Below, one piece after another: positions 49,433 through 58,945 of a stretch of 64,000 nucleotides of DNA. The notes beneath the pieces were generated by a model that saw only the letters and a program-made list of their open reading frames with translations, was not told where the DNA came from and ran no database searches. Each line of letters opens with the position of its first letter. The first letter of the stretch is position 1. The translations under genes were made by a program, and so were the position numbers. This DNA is from Nocardioides caldifontis (GTDB lineage Bacteria > Actinomycetota > Actinomycetes > Propionibacteriales > Nocardioidaceae), in NCBI RefSeq assembly GCF_008087345.1, contig NZ_ML701737.1, forward strand, positions 353,200 to 417,199. The letters run 5' to 3'.

Positions 49433-50901
49433 CGTCGTCCTCCGTCGGTCCGCTTCCACCACGCCCGGAACGACTCCTTCGGTGGCGCCGGGAGGTCGCG
49501 CGCCCCGGTCCAGGCGCCCGCGAACGGCAGCCTGGACAGCGCGGTCCGCCCCGACGTCGACCGCCGCCGGACCATCCGCGAGGCGAGCCCGCCGAAGACG
49601 CCGGACGCGCGCTCCAGGACACCGAGCCGCGAGCCGGACCCGAACGACCAGGCCGCCGCCTTCATCGCGGCCGCCTCCGGCTTCGCCGAGGGCCGGTGGG
49701 CGTCCACGACCTTGGCCCGCAGGTCGACGAGCACCGACGGGATGTCGATCCGCACCGGGCACGCCTCGAAGCAGGCACCGCAGAGCGAGGAGGCGTAGGG
49801 CAGCGAGTCCAGCTGGTCGGACTCCCCCACCCCGCGCAGCAGCGGGTTCAGGATCGCGCCGATCGGGCCCGGGTAGACCGACCCGTAGGCGTGGCCCCCG
49901 GTCCGCTCGTACACCGGGCAGACGTTGAGGCACGCCGAGCACCGGATGCACCGCAACGCCTGACGCCCGACCTCGTCCGCCAGGGCACGGGTCCGGCCGT
50001 TGTCAAGGAGCACCACGTGCACCTCCTGCGGGCCGTCGCCGGGGGTGACGCCGGTCCACGTCGAGGTGTAGGGGTTCATCCGCTCCCCCGTCGACGACCG
50101 TGGCAGCAGCTGGAGGAACACCTCGAGGTCCTGCCAGGTCGGCACCACCTTCTCGATGCCGACCACCGAGACGAGCACGTCGGGGAGCGTCAGGCACATC
50201 CGCCCGTTGCCCTCGGACTCGACCACGACGAGGGTGCCGGTGTCGGCGACCGCGAAGTTCGCGCCGGAGACCGCGACCTTGGCGCGGAGGAACTTCTCGC
50301 GCAGGTGCAGCCGGGCGGCGTTCGCGAGCTCGACCGGCTCGTCGGTGAGGTCGGCAGGCGCCGGTCGTCCGACGTCCGCCATCCGGCGCAGGAAGATCTC
50401 GCGGATCTCGGCCCGGTTGCGGTGGATCGCGGGCACGAGGATGTGCGACGGCAGGTCGTCGCCGAGCTGCACGATCAGCTCGGCGAGGTCGGTCTCCCAG
50501 GCCGCGATCCCCTCCGCAGCGAGGTGCTCGTTGAGCTCGATCTCCTGGGTGGCCATCGACTTGACCTTCACGACCTCGTCGACGCCGTGGTCCCGGGCGA
50601 CGGACGCCACGATCGAGCACGCCTCCGCCGCGTCGCTCGCCCAGTGCACGGTCGCGCCGGCCGCGGTCAGCGACGCCTCGAGCCGCTCCAACGACGAGTC
50701 GAGCGACAGCAGCGCCGAGTCCTTGAGGGCCGCGCCGGCGAGCCGGAGCTCCTCCCAGTCCGGCAGCTCGCCGACGACGCGGAGCCGCTTGCCGCGGATC
50801 GTCCGGGTGGCGAGCGCCAGGTTGCCGCGCAGCTGCGCGTCGGCGAGCGCGTTGCGGGCCGCCTCGGGGAACGCCGGCATCCCGACGAACGTCGCGCTCA
50901 T
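49429..50901 (-). CDS. lutB: Lactate utilization iron-sulfur protein B
   Basis: 490 residues. An N-terminal LUD domain (KVKSMATQEIELNEHL..; VADTGTLVVVESEGNGRM) is followed by a two-[4Fe-4S] ferredoxin module: CIRCSACLNVCPVY and CGACFEACPVRI. The C-terminal ~90 residues are basic. Central electron-transfer subunit of LutABC. It overlaps lutA by 4 nt (ATGA) and lutC by 4 nt, so the three are made together. Within this operon it would oxidise lactate arising from lactaldehyde. Confidence 0.94.
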   Translation of the reverse strand: MSATFVGMPAFPEAARNALADAQLRGNLALATRTIRGKRLRVVGELPDWEELRLAGAALKDSALLSLDSSLERLEASLTAAGATVHWASDAAEACSIVASVARDHGVDEVVKVKSMATQEIELNEHLAAEGIAAWETDLAELIVQLGDDLPSHILVPAIHRNRAEIREIFLRRMADVGRPAPADLTDEPVELANAARLHLREKFLRAKVAVSGANFAVADTGTLVVVESEGNGRMCLTLPDVLVSVVGIEKVVPTWQDLEVFLQLLPRSSTGERMNPYTSTWTGVTPGDGPQEVHVVLLDNGRTRALADEVGRQALRCIRCSACLNVCPVYERTGGHAYGSVYPGPIGAILNPLLRGVGESDQLDSLPYASSLCGACFEACPVRIDIPSVLVDLRAKVVDAHRPSAKPEAAAMKAAAWSFGSGSRLGVLERASGVFGGLASRMVRRRSTSGRTALSRLPFAGAWTGARDLPAPPKESFRAWWKRTDGGRR

Positions 50902-51623
50902 GCCGCGTGCTCCGTCGAGGCGAGGACCTCGGCCAGGTGCATCACGCGTACGCCGGACCGCTGCCGCGAGAGCAGCCCTCCCACGTGCATGAGGCAGGAG
51001 TTGTCCCCGGCGACCAGCACGTCGGCCCCGGAGCCGACCACCTGGCGCGCCTTGTCGAACCCCATCGCGACCGAGGTGTCGGCGTTCTTCAGCGCGAACG
51101 TCCCGCCGAAGCCGCAGCATTCCTCGGCGCCCGGCAGGTCGACGAGCCGCAGCCCGCGGACCGCGCGGAGCAGGGAGAGCGGCCGGTCGCCGACGCCGAG
51201 CATCCTCAAGGAGTGGCAGGTCGGGTGGTAGGCGACGGTGTGCGGGAAGTACGCCCCCACGTCGGTCACGCCGAGCACGTCGACCAGGAACTCCGACAGC
51301 TCGTAGACCCGGTCCGACAGCACGCGCAGCGACGGGTCACCGGCCCGGCGGGCGACGATCCCGTGCTGGTGGCGGACCGACCCGGCGCACGAGCCGGACG
51401 GCGTCACGATCGCGTCGTACCCCTCGAACGCCGCCACGCAGTTGCGCACGACCGGCACCGCCTCGTCGAGGTAGCCGGTGTTCACCATCGGCTGGCCGCA
51501 GCACGCCTGCTGCTGGGGGAACTCGACGTCCATACCGAGCCGTCGCAGCAACGTCACGACCGCACGACCCGTGTCGGGGAACATCGCGTCGTTGACGCAG
51601 GTGACCATCAGAGCCACACGCAT
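50898..51623 (-). CDS. lutA: Lactate utilization protein A (CCG-domain)
   Basis: 241 residues from ATG 51623. Two cysteine-rich CCG domains: QQACCGQPMVNTGY (~38-51) and EECCGFGGTF (~168-177), plus VALMVTCVNDAMFPDTG at the start. These bind an unusual Fe-S cluster in the HdrB-like fold. Subunit of LutABC. It lies 28 nt downstream of rhaB, tying lactate oxidation to rhamnose catabolism. Confidence 0.94.
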   Translation of the reverse strand: MRVALMVTCVNDAMFPDTGRAVVTLLRRLGMDVEFPQQQACCGQPMVNTGYLDEAVPVVRNCVAAFEGYDAIVTPSGSCAGSVRHQHGIVARRAGDPSLRVLSDRVYELSEFLVDVLGVTDVGAYFPHTVAYHPTCHSLRMLGVGDRPLSLLRAVRGLRLVDLPGAEECCGFGGTFALKNADTSVAMGFDKARQVVGSGADVLVAGDNSCLMHVGGLLSRQRSGVRVMHLAEVLASTEHAA

Positions 51624-51651
51624 GGGGCCACCTTCGCACAGCGCGTCCGGC

Positions 51652-53061
51652 TCATCGCGCACGCCGCTCGCCGACCGTGGGTCCGTACCGACGGAGCTCC
51701 TGCGTCGCGGCCACCAGCGACCGCAACCCCTCCAGCGACCCCTCGAGCGCGCCGAGGGTCCGGGCCTGCAGAAGGACGTTGCCCAGTGCGGTCGCCTCGA
51801 CCGGTCCGGCGACGACCGGCACCTCGACGCGGTCGGCCAGCGCCTGGCAGAGCAGCTCGTTGCGCGCGCCTCCCCCGACCACGTGCACCACGCGGACCTC
51901 GCGCCCTGAGAGCCGGGCGGCGTCGGCCACCGCCCGCGCGAACCCCTCGGCGAGGCTCTCCACGATGCTGCGGACGAGCGCCACGTCGGAGGACGGGGCG
52001 GGTACGTCGTGCTCGGCGCACCATTCCGCGACGCGTGCCGGCATGTCTCCGGGCGGGAGGAACCGTGGGTCCTGCACGTTGAATATTGTCACCGCGCCGC
52101 TATATGCCGCCGCCTGGTCGAGCAGCGCCGGGAGGTCGTCGCGCCCCCAGGCCCGCAAGGTCTCCGAGAGCAGCCAGGTGCCCATCACGTTGGTGAGGAA
52201 CCGGGTCCGCCCGTCGACGCCGCCCTCGTTGGTGAAGTTCGCGGCGCGGGCCGCCTCGGTCAGCACCGGCTCCTCGAGCTCGACCCCGACCAGCCCCCAG
52301 GTGCCGCAGGAGACGTACGCCGCCCCGTCGTCGGTCATCGGGACGCCCACGACAGCGGACGCCGTGTCGTGCGAGCCCACCGAGGTGAGAGGGAAGCTGC
52401 CCCCGACGTACGACGCCACCGGCCCGGAGAGCGCACCGAGCACCGTCCCCGGGTCGACCAGCTCCGGGAAGATGTCCGGCACGATCCCCAGCCGCGCACA
52501 GAGCTCGCGGTCCCACTCCCGGGTCCGGACGTCGAGGAGCCCGGTCGTCGAGGCGTTGGTGCGCTCGGTGAACGCCTGCTCGGTGAGCCAGAAGCCGATC
52601 AGGTCGGGGACCATCAGCACCGTGTCGGCGAGCGCGACGACCGGGTCGGCGGCGAGCTGGTAGAGCGTGTTGAACGGCAGGAACTGCAGCCCGTTCCGCT
52701 CGTACAGCTCCTCCGGGGTGACCAACGCGTGCACCCGGTCGACGCCGGCGGCGCGCGCCTCGTCGCGGTAGTGGTACGGCAGCCCGAGCAGCCGGTCGCC
52801 GCGGAACAGCCCGTAGTCGACCGCCCACGAGTCGACGGCGACGCCGGCCAGGTCGGGCGCGACCCGGACGGCCTCACGGAGCCCCCGCAGCGCCTGGCGG
52901 TGGAGCTCCCCGACGTCCCAGTGCAGCCCGTCGGGCAGCCGCAGCGGCTCGTTGTCGAACCGCGCGACCGCCCGGAGGGCGAGGTGGTCACTGCTGACCT
53001 CGCCGACCATGACGCGCCCGCTGGACGCGCCGAGGTCGACGGCCGCGACGGAGACCCTCAC
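51652..53061 (-). CDS. rhaB: L-rhamnulokinase
   Basis: 469 residues from GTG 53061 (GTGA overlap with the aldolase gene). FGGY/actin-fold sugar kinase: AAVDLGASSGRVMVGEV at the N-terminus (phosphate 1), VDSWAVDYGLF (substrate Asp), VGSHDTASAVVGVP and HVVGGGARNELLCQALAD (adenosine motif). Phosphorylates L-rhamnulose to L-rhamnulose 1-phosphate with ATP in the cytoplasm. Length and the WDV/GLQFLPFNTLYQL signatures are typical of RhaB rather than xylulokinase. Confidence 0.93.
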   Translation of the reverse strand: MRVSVAAVDLGASSGRVMVGEVSSDHLALRAVARFDNEPLRLPDGLHWDVGELHRQALRGLREAVRVAPDLAGVAVDSWAVDYGLFRGDRLLGLPYHYRDEARAAGVDRVHALVTPEELYERNGLQFLPFNTLYQLAADPVVALADTVLMVPDLIGFWLTEQAFTERTNASTTGLLDVRTREWDRELCARLGIVPDIFPELVDPGTVLGALSGPVASYVGGSFPLTSVGSHDTASAVVGVPMTDDGAAYVSCGTWGLVGVELEEPVLTEAARAANFTNEGGVDGRTRFLTNVMGTWLLSETLRAWGRDDLPALLDQAAAYSGAVTIFNVQDPRFLPPGDMPARVAEWCAEHDVPAPSSDVALVRSIVESLAEGFARAVADAARLSGREVRVVHVVGGGARNELLCQALADRVEVPVVAGPVEATALGNVLLQARTLGALEGSLEGLRSLVAATQELRRYGPTVGERRAR

Positions 53062-55109
53062 CGGAGGAAGGCGGCGGCGACCCCGGCGTCCACGGGCACG
53101 TGCAGCCCGGTGGTGTGGGTGAGGTCCGGCCCGACGAGGGCGAACACCGCGTTGGCGCAGTGCTCGGGGAGCACCTCGCGCTTGAGCAGCGTCCGCTGGG
53201 CGTAGAACTTCCCGAGGTCCTTCTCCTCCACGCCGTAGACCTCGGCGCGCTTGGCGCCCCAGCCGCCGGCGAAGATCCCGGAGCCCTGCACCACCCCGTC
53301 GGGGTTGATGCCATTGACCCGGATCTGGTGCTCGCCGAGCTCGGCGGCGAGCAGCCGCACCTGGTGGGCCTGGTCGGCCTTGGTCGCGCCGTAGGCGACG
53401 TTGTTCGGCCCCGCGAACAGCGAGTTCTTCGAGGAGATGTAGACGATGTCGCCGCCGAGCCCCTGCTCGATCAGCACCCGGGCCGAGGCGCGGGACACCA
53501 GGAACGAGCCCTTGGCCATCACGTCGTGCTGGCGGTCCCAGTCCTCCTCGGTGGTGTCGAGGAGCGACTTGGAGAGCGACAGCCCGGCGTTGTTGACGAC
53601 GATGTCGACGCCGCCGAACGCGAGACAGGCCTCGGCGACCGCGGCGTCCACGGCGGCGGCGTCGCTCACGTCGACCTGGACACCGACGGCCACGTCGGCG
53701 GACCCCAGCGCGGCGGCCGCTTCCTGCGCCTTCTCCAGCGACAGGTCGGCGACGACCACGACCGCGCCCTCGGCGGCGAGCCGGGTCGCGATCGCCTTGC
53801 CGATGCCGGAGGCGGCGCCGGTCACGAGGGCGATCTTCGAGGCGAGCGGCTTGGGCTTCGGCATCCGCTGGAGCTTCGCCTCCTCGAGCGCCCAGTACTC
53901 GATGCGGAACTTCTCCGACTCGTCGATCGGGGCGTACGTCGACAGCCCCTCGGCGCCGCGCATCACGTTGATCGCGTTGACGTAGAACTCGCCGGCGACC
54001 CGGGCGGTCTGCTTGTCCTTGCCGAAGCTGAACATCCCGACGCCGGGGACCAGCACGATCAGCGGGTCCGCCCCGCGGATGGCGGGAGAGTCCGGCGTCG
54101 AGTGTCGGTCGTAGTAGGCCTGGTAGTCGGCGCGGTACTCCTCGTGCAGCTCACGGAGCCGGGCCCGCGCCTCCTCGACCGTCGCGGTCGTGGGGAGGTC
54201 GAGGACCAGCGGCTTGACCTTGGTCCGCAGGAAGTGGTCGGGGCAGGAGGTGCCCAGGGCGGCGAGCGCGGGGTGCTTCTCCCGGGCCAGGAAGTCCAGC
54301 ACCACCTCGGAGTCGGTGAAGTGGCCGACCATCCCGCGACCGGCGGCATGGGCGTCCTGCGAGGCGATCGACCGGATCGTCGGGGCGAGCGCCGCCGCGC
54401 GGGCGCGCCGCTCCTCGGGCGGCAGCGGCGTGTAGCCGTCGAGCACCGGGCCGAACGGCTCGGCCACCGAGTTCTCCTCGATGTACGCCGCGGCGGTGCG
54501 GATGATCCAGAGCGAGCGCTCCTCGCACTCCTCGCTGGTGTCACCCCACGCGGTGATGCCGTGGCCGCCCAGGATGCACCCGACGGCCTGCGGGTTCGCC
54601 TCCTTGATCGCCGCGATGTCCAGCCCGAGCTGGAAGCCGGGGCGCCGCCACGGCACCCAGACGACCTTGTCGCCGAAGATCTGCTCGGTGAGCTTCTCGC
54701 CGTCCGCCGCGGTGGCGATCGCGATGCCGGAGTCCGGGTGCAGGTGGTCGACGTGCGCGGCGTCGACGAGGCCGTGCATCGCGGTGTCGATCGACGGGGC
54801 GGCGCCGCCCTTGCCGTGCAGGCAGTAGTCGAACGCGGCGACCATCTCGTCCTCGCGCTCCACGCCGGGGTAGACGTCGACGAGCGCGCGCATCCGGTCG
54901 AGGCGGAGGACGGCGAGCCCGGCGGGGGTCAGCGTGCCGAGGTCGCCGCCGGAGCCCTTGACCCAGAGCAGCTCGACGTCCTGCCCGGTGACCGGGTCGG
55001 TGTCCGTGCCCTTGGCGGAGGTGTTGCCGCCGGCGTAGTTGGTGTTGCGCGGGTCGCTGCCGAGCCGGTTGGACCGGGCGACGAGCTCTTCCACGGTGGG
55101 GTGCGTCAT
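53058..55109 (-). CDS. rhaEW: Bifunctional rhamnulose-1-phosphate aldolase/lactaldehyde dehydrogenase
   Basis: 683 residues from ATG 55109 (THPTVEELVARSNRLG); an ATG at 55124 inside the isomerase 3' end is possible but has no ribosome site at proper distance. Domain 1 (~1-410) is a class II aldolase: NYAGGNTSAKG, DHLHPDS metal ligands and GGHG. Domain 2 (~425-683) is a short-chain dehydrogenase: TGAASGIGKAIA nucleotide motif, NNAG and catalytic Y-G-A-T-K. Such RhaEW-type fusions split rhamnulose 1-phosphate to DHAP and L-lactaldehyde and oxidise the latter to L-lactate with NAD+. The product feeds LutABC encoded in the same operon. Confidence 0.92.
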   Translation of the reverse strand: MTHPTVEELVARSNRLGSDPRNTNYAGGNTSAKGTDTDPVTGQDVELLWVKGSGGDLGTLTPAGLAVLRLDRMRALVDVYPGVEREDEMVAAFDYCLHGKGGAAPSIDTAMHGLVDAAHVDHLHPDSGIAIATAADGEKLTEQIFGDKVVWVPWRRPGFQLGLDIAAIKEANPQAVGCILGGHGITAWGDTSEECEERSLWIIRTAAAYIEENSVAEPFGPVLDGYTPLPPEERRARAAALAPTIRSIASQDAHAAGRGMVGHFTDSEVVLDFLAREKHPALAALGTSCPDHFLRTKVKPLVLDLPTTATVEEARARLRELHEEYRADYQAYYDRHSTPDSPAIRGADPLIVLVPGVGMFSFGKDKQTARVAGEFYVNAINVMRGAEGLSTYAPIDESEKFRIEYWALEEAKLQRMPKPKPLASKIALVTGAASGIGKAIATRLAAEGAVVVVADLSLEKAQEAAAALGSADVAVGVQVDVSDAAAVDAAVAEACLAFGGVDIVVNNAGLSLSKSLLDTTEEDWDRQHDVMAKGSFLVSRASARVLIEQGLGGDIVYISSKNSLFAGPNNVAYGATKADQAHQVRLLAAELGEHQIRVNGINPDGVVQGSGIFAGGWGAKRAEVYGVEEKDLGKFYAQRTLLKREVLPEHCANAVFALVGPDLTHTTGLHVPVDAGVAAAFLR

Positions 55110-55114
55110 GAGGT

Positions 55115-56278
55115 TCAGTTCCATCCTGCCTGCGCGCCGCCGACGCGCTCGTTCTCGATCTGTTCCTGGTACCCGCTGGCCAGGTAGGCCGCCATCGGGT
55201 CGGCCGGCAGCCCGCGCTCCTCGCGCCAGGCGGCCAGGTCACGGCGTACGTCGGTGTAGAAGGCGTCCATGAGCACCTGGTTCGCGGCGAGCACGTCGCC
55301 CTCGGCCTGCGCCTTCGCGAGCGCGTCGGTGTCGAGCAGCAGCGCGCGGGCGAGCATCTCCTGCACGTTGAGCACCGAGCGGATCTGGCCGGGGACCTTC
55401 CGCTCGATGTTGTGGCACTGGTCGAGCATCAGCGCGACGTCCGAGCCGGGGCCGTACCCGCCGCCGCGGACCACCTCGACGAGGATCCGGAAGAGCTGGA
55501 AAGGGTCGGCCGCCCCGACGATCAGGTCGTCGTCGGCGTAGAACCGGCTGTTGAAGTCGAACGACCCGAGCTTCCCGAGCCGCAGCAGCTGGGCGACGAT
55601 GAACTCGATGTTCGTCCCCGGCGCGTGGTGGCCGGTGTCGAGGCAGACGAACGCCTTGTCGCCGAGCGCGGCGCAGTGGACGTACGACGTGCCCCAGTCC
55701 GGGACGTCGGTGTGGTAGAACGCCGGCTCGAAGAACTTGTACTCGAGCACCAGCCGCTGGTCGTCGCCGAGCTGGTCGTAGATCTTCCGCAGCCCCTCGG
55801 CGAGCCAGTCCTGGCGGGCCCGGATGTCGGCCTGTCCCGGGTAGTTGGTGCCGTCGGCCAGCCAGATCTTCAGGTCACGCGACCCGGTCTGGTTCATCAC
55901 CTCGATGCAGTCGAGGTTGTGCTGCACCGCCTTGCGCCGCACGGCCGGGTCGGCGTGGGTGAGCGACCCGAGCTTGTAGTCGTCGTCCTGGAAGGTGTTG
56001 CTGTTGATCGTGCCCAGCTCGACACCCAGGTCCTCGGCGTACGCCCGCAGCTTCCCGAAGTCGTCGACCAGGTCCCACGGGATGTGCAGCGCGACCTTGG
56101 GGGCGAGCCCGGTGAACCGGTGCACCGCCGCGGCGTCGGCAATCTTCTCCTCGACGGTCCGCGGGGTGCCGGGCGACCCGAAGACCTTGAACCGGGTCCC
56201 GGAGTTGCCGTAGGCCCAGGAGGGGACCTCGATGGCCAGGGCGTCCAGCCGGCCGCTGATCGCTTCGAACGTCGTCAT
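55115..56278 (-). CDS. rhaI: L-rhamnose isomerase (RhaI type)
   Basis: 387 residues. TIM-barrel sugar isomerase of the RhaI subgroup (not E. coli RhaA): IEVPSWAYGNSGTRFKVFGSPGTPRT at the start, VALHIPWD, EYKFFEPAFYHTDVPDWGTS, CLDTGHHAPGTNIEFIVAQL and LMLDQCHNIERKVPG with the conserved metal-site His/Asp/Glu residues. Interconverts L-rhamnose and L-rhamnulose with Mn2+/Co2+. 6 nt downstream of rhaM; the aldolase gene begins within a few bases of its stop. Confidence 0.94.
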   Translation of the reverse strand: MTTFEAISGRLDALAIEVPSWAYGNSGTRFKVFGSPGTPRTVEEKIADAAAVHRFTGLAPKVALHIPWDLVDDFGKLRAYAEDLGVELGTINSNTFQDDDYKLGSLTHADPAVRRKAVQHNLDCIEVMNQTGSRDLKIWLADGTNYPGQADIRARQDWLAEGLRKIYDQLGDDQRLVLEYKFFEPAFYHTDVPDWGTSYVHCAALGDKAFVCLDTGHHAPGTNIEFIVAQLLRLGKLGSFDFNSRFYADDDLIVGAADPFQLFRILVEVVRGGGYGPGSDVALMLDQCHNIERKVPGQIRSVLNVQEMLARALLLDTDALAKAQAEGDVLAANQVLMDAFYTDVRRDLAAWREERGLPADPMAAYLASGYQEQIENERVGGAQAGWN

Positions 56279-56284
56279 CTCAAC

Positions 56285-56644
56285 TCACTCGTTCCACTGC
56301 TTCTCGTGGGCCGCGGCCAGCTGGTCCTCGAGGTGGAAGACCTCCTCCAGCTGGACGAACCCGGTGTCCGGCTGCGCGTCCTCGAGGTCTTCGAAGAACT
56401 GCGCCATCTCCGCTTGCCACCGCGCGTTCACCTCGGTGGTCCCCATGCCGGCGACCGCCTCCTCGATCGAGGGCGTCTCGACGTACCCGATGAGCAGCCC
56501 GTCCTCCCCGAGGAACAGGGAGTAGTTGTGCCAGCCGTGGTCGGCCAGCGCCTGGAGCATCTCCGGCCACACCGCGCGGTGGCGGGCCTTGTACTCCTCC
56601 AGCCGGTCGGGCTTCACCCGCAACCGGAAGCAGACGCGCTGCAT
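56285..56644 (-). CDS. rhaM: L-rhamnose mutarotase
   Basis: 119 residues. Clear RhaM family: QRVCFRLRVKPDRLEEYKARHRAVWPEMLQALADHGWHNYSLFLGEDGLLIGYVE, with the conserved His (RHRAVWPEM) and the Tyr/Trp residues of the dimeric ferredoxin-like fold. Catalyses alpha/beta anomer exchange of L-rhamnose to supply the isomerase. About 15 residues longer than E. coli RhaM at the C-terminus. Upstream of it is a block of three hairpins. Confidence 0.94.
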   Translation of the reverse strand: MQRVCFRLRVKPDRLEEYKARHRAVWPEMLQALADHGWHNYSLFLGEDGLLIGYVETPSIEEAVAGMGTTEVNARWQAEMAQFFEDLEDAQPDTGFVQLEEVFHLEDQLAAAHEKQWNE

Positions 56645-56690
56645 CGGATCTCCTCGCCGTGGTGGATGGTGCGGGGGCCGGCGGAGGCGT

Positions 56691-56782
56691 GCGGTTTCCC
56701 ATGGTGCCCTGGGAAACTGTCACTCCCCATTGACGATTGCCTGTGGGGAGCGCCGGTTTCCCATGGTGCCCAGGGAAACCGC
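56691..56782. repeat. Triple-hairpin intergenic element within the rhamnose operon
   Basis: Three stem-loops in a row: GTTTCCCA/TGGGAAAC (56694-56701, 56710-56717), CTCCCCA/TGGGGAG (56723-56729, 56744-56750) and CGGTTTCCC/GGGAAACCG (56754-56762, 56773-56781). CGGTTTCCCATGGTGCC is directly repeated at 56692 and 56754. It lies between the binding-protein gene and rhaM, where such structures typically protect the upstream, highly expressed binding-protein mRNA or attenuate readthrough. Confidence 0.65.
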
Positions 56783-56804
56783 AGCCCCGCCGGCCGCCTC
56801 CGAC

Positions 56805-57848
56805 TCAGAAGTCGAAGTCCCCGATGTTGTCGGCGTTGAAGACGAACGGCTCGCCGAGCACGACGACGCCGTCGGCCTCGACGGTGAACTCACCGAGCTT
56901 GCCGGCCTCGAAGGTGTCGCCCTCCTCGCCGGTGATGTCGCCGTCGACCAGGGCCTTGGTGGCGTAGGTCGCGAGGTAGCCGAGGTCGCCCGGGTTCCAG
57001 AGCGCGAACGCCTCGACGGTGCCGTTCTCGACGTACGGGCGCATCTGGTTCGGCGTGCCGAGCCCGGTGAGCGCGACCTTCCCCTTGGCGTCGGAGGTCG
57101 ACAGGTAGTCGGCCGCCGCGGCGATCCCGACCGTGGTCGGGGAGATGATCCCCTTCAGGTTCGGGTGGTTCTGGAGCAGCGCCTCGGTCTCGTCGAAGGA
57201 CTTCTGCTCCTCGTCGTCGCCGTAGACGATGTCGACGAGCTCGATGTCGGCGTAGTCGGGGTTCGACTCCAGCTCCGCCTCCATCATCTCGATCCAGGCG
57301 TTCTGGTTGGTGGCGTTCGCCGAGGCCGACAGGATCGCGATCTCGCCGGAGCCGCCGATCTGGTCCGCGATCAGCTCGAGCTGCTTGGCGGCGATGCCCT
57401 CCGCGGTCGCCTGGTTGACGAACAGGTCGCGGCAGTCGGGGCTGGTGTCGGAGTCGAAGGTGACGACCTTGGTGCCGGCGTCACGCGCCTCGTTGATCGC
57501 GTCGCAGATCGCGGTGGGGTCGTTGGCCGAGACGATCAGGCCGGCGACGCCCTGCTGGGCCGCGGTGTTGATGTACTGCACCTGCGCGTCGGGGCTGGCC
57601 TGCTCGGGGCCGACCTCCTCGATGGAGATGCCGAGCTCCTCGGCGGCCTCCTCGGCACCCGCGGTGCTGGTGTCGAAGTAGGGGTTCCCGAGGTTCTTCG
57701 GGAGCATGGTCAGCGAGTCACCACCGCCGCCACCGCCACCGCCGGAACCGCCGCTGTCACCGTCGTCGCCGCCACAGGCGGAGAGAGCCATGGCGCCGCT
57801 CAGCACGAGCGCTGCGAACGCCGTCGCCCTCCTCGAGGGGAGCTTCAT
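56805..57848 (-). CDS. rhaS: Rhamnose ABC transporter substrate-binding lipoprotein
   Basis: 347 residues. Lipoprotein signal: KLPSRRATAFAALVLSGAMALSACGG with the lipobox L-S-A-C, then a Gly-rich linker. The periplasmic-binding-protein-1-like body (SLTMLPKNLGNPYFDTSTAGAEEAA...VAGLIVSANDP...VVTFDSDT) matches the RhaS/LsrB group of CUT2 sugar transporters. Anchored outside the membrane, it delivers L-rhamnose to RhaPQ. Follows rhaQ by 17 nt. Confidence 0.92.
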   Translation of the reverse strand: MKLPSRRATAFAALVLSGAMALSACGGDDGDSGGSGGGGGGGGDSLTMLPKNLGNPYFDTSTAGAEEAAEELGISIEEVGPEQASPDAQVQYINTAAQQGVAGLIVSANDPTAICDAINEARDAGTKVVTFDSDTSPDCRDLFVNQATAEGIAAKQLELIADQIGGSGEIAILSASANATNQNAWIEMMEAELESNPDYADIELVDIVYGDDEEQKSFDETEALLQNHPNLKGIISPTTVGIAAAADYLSTSDAKGKVALTGLGTPNQMRPYVENGTVEAFALWNPGDLGYLATYATKALVDGDITGEEGDTFEAGKLGEFTVEADGVVVLGEPFVFNADNIGDFDF

Positions 57849-57865
57849 GTGTCGTACCTTTCTGT

Positions 57866-58945
57866 TCAGACGCCGGCTCTGGCCGGGCTCTGTGCGGACG
57901 GCTTCGACGAAGCCGGGGTGGACATGCGTGACGCTCGCGAGGAGACCCACGTCAGGACACTGGTGGAGATCACCGAGGCCACCAGCAGCAGCCCGATGAC
58001 GATGTTGGTGAAGTTGACGGTCACGCCCTCCAGCCGCAGCGCGGAGGAGATGACGCCGATCAGCACGACGCCGGCGAGCACTCCGTGCAGCCGTCCCCGG
58101 CCGCCGAAGATCGAGACGCCGCCGAGCAGCACCGCCGCGATGACCTGGAGCTCGAAGCCCGTCGCGTTGTCGCCGCGGGCGCTGCCGAAGCGGAGCGTGA
58201 AGTAGATGCCGGCGAACGCCGAGACGACGCCGGAGAGCACGAAGAGGATCAGCTTGGTGCGCTCGACGGGGACGCCGCTGAAGTGCGCCGCCTCGTCGTT
58301 GAGCCCGATGTCGTAGACCCCGCGGCCGAACGTCGAGAAGTGCAGCAGCCAGACGAAGAGCACCGCCAGCACCGCGAACGGGACCATGACCAGCGGGATG
58401 CTGCTCTCGCCGATCGTCCCGGTGGCGCGGTCGGTCCAGGTGTCGGTGAACCCGGTGACGGCCTTGGTGCCGACGAGCCCCTCGGCGATGCCGCGGAAGA
58501 GCGCCAGGGTGCCGATGGTCACCGCGAGCGACGGCAGCCCGACGTACGCGACGAGGTAGCCGTTGAGCGCACCGCAGGCGAGCCCGGCCGCGAGCGCGAG
58601 GAGCGCGGCGACCGGGATCGACATCCCGGCCTCGAACAGCACGCCCAGCAGGACGCTGCTCAGCCCCATCGTGCTGGCCACCGACAGGTCGATCTCGCCG
58701 GTGATGATCACCAGCGTCATCGGCAGCGCGATGAGCAGGATCGGCGCGATGTCCTGGAGCAGGAACTTCAGGGTCAGCGGGCCGTCGAAGTTCGGCACGT
58801 TGGCGAGCGAGTAGAGAATCACCGCGACGGTGAGCGCGATGATCGCGGACTCGCGGGTGAGCAGCAGCCGGCGCCACAGCGGGGCGGAGTACTCGGGGTA
58901 GCTGCGCCCGGCGGCCCGGTCGGTGGTGGTGGTCGTGGCGCTCAT
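57866..58945 (-). CDS. rhaQ: Rhamnose ABC transporter permease
   Basis: 359 residues from ATG 58945 (ATGA overlap with the other permease gene). CUT2 permease with about ten hydrophobic segments and the family motif ITGEIDLSVASTMGLSSVLLG in the middle. The EAA-like loop includes NDEAAHFSGVPVERTKLILF. The last ~30 residues are a soluble Ser/Ala-rich tail. Pairs with RhaP to form the channel. Confidence 0.92.
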   Translation of the reverse strand: MSATTTTTDRAAGRSYPEYSAPLWRRLLLTRESAIIALTVAVILYSLANVPNFDGPLTLKFLLQDIAPILLIALPMTLVIITGEIDLSVASTMGLSSVLLGVLFEAGMSIPVAALLALAAGLACGALNGYLVAYVGLPSLAVTIGTLALFRGIAEGLVGTKAVTGFTDTWTDRATGTIGESSIPLVMVPFAVLAVLFVWLLHFSTFGRGVYDIGLNDEAAHFSGVPVERTKLILFVLSGVVSAFAGIYFTLRFGSARGDNATGFELQVIAAVLLGGVSIFGGRGRLHGVLAGVVLIGVISSALRLEGVTVNFTNIVIGLLLVASVISTSVLTWVSSRASRMSTPASSKPSAQSPARAGV

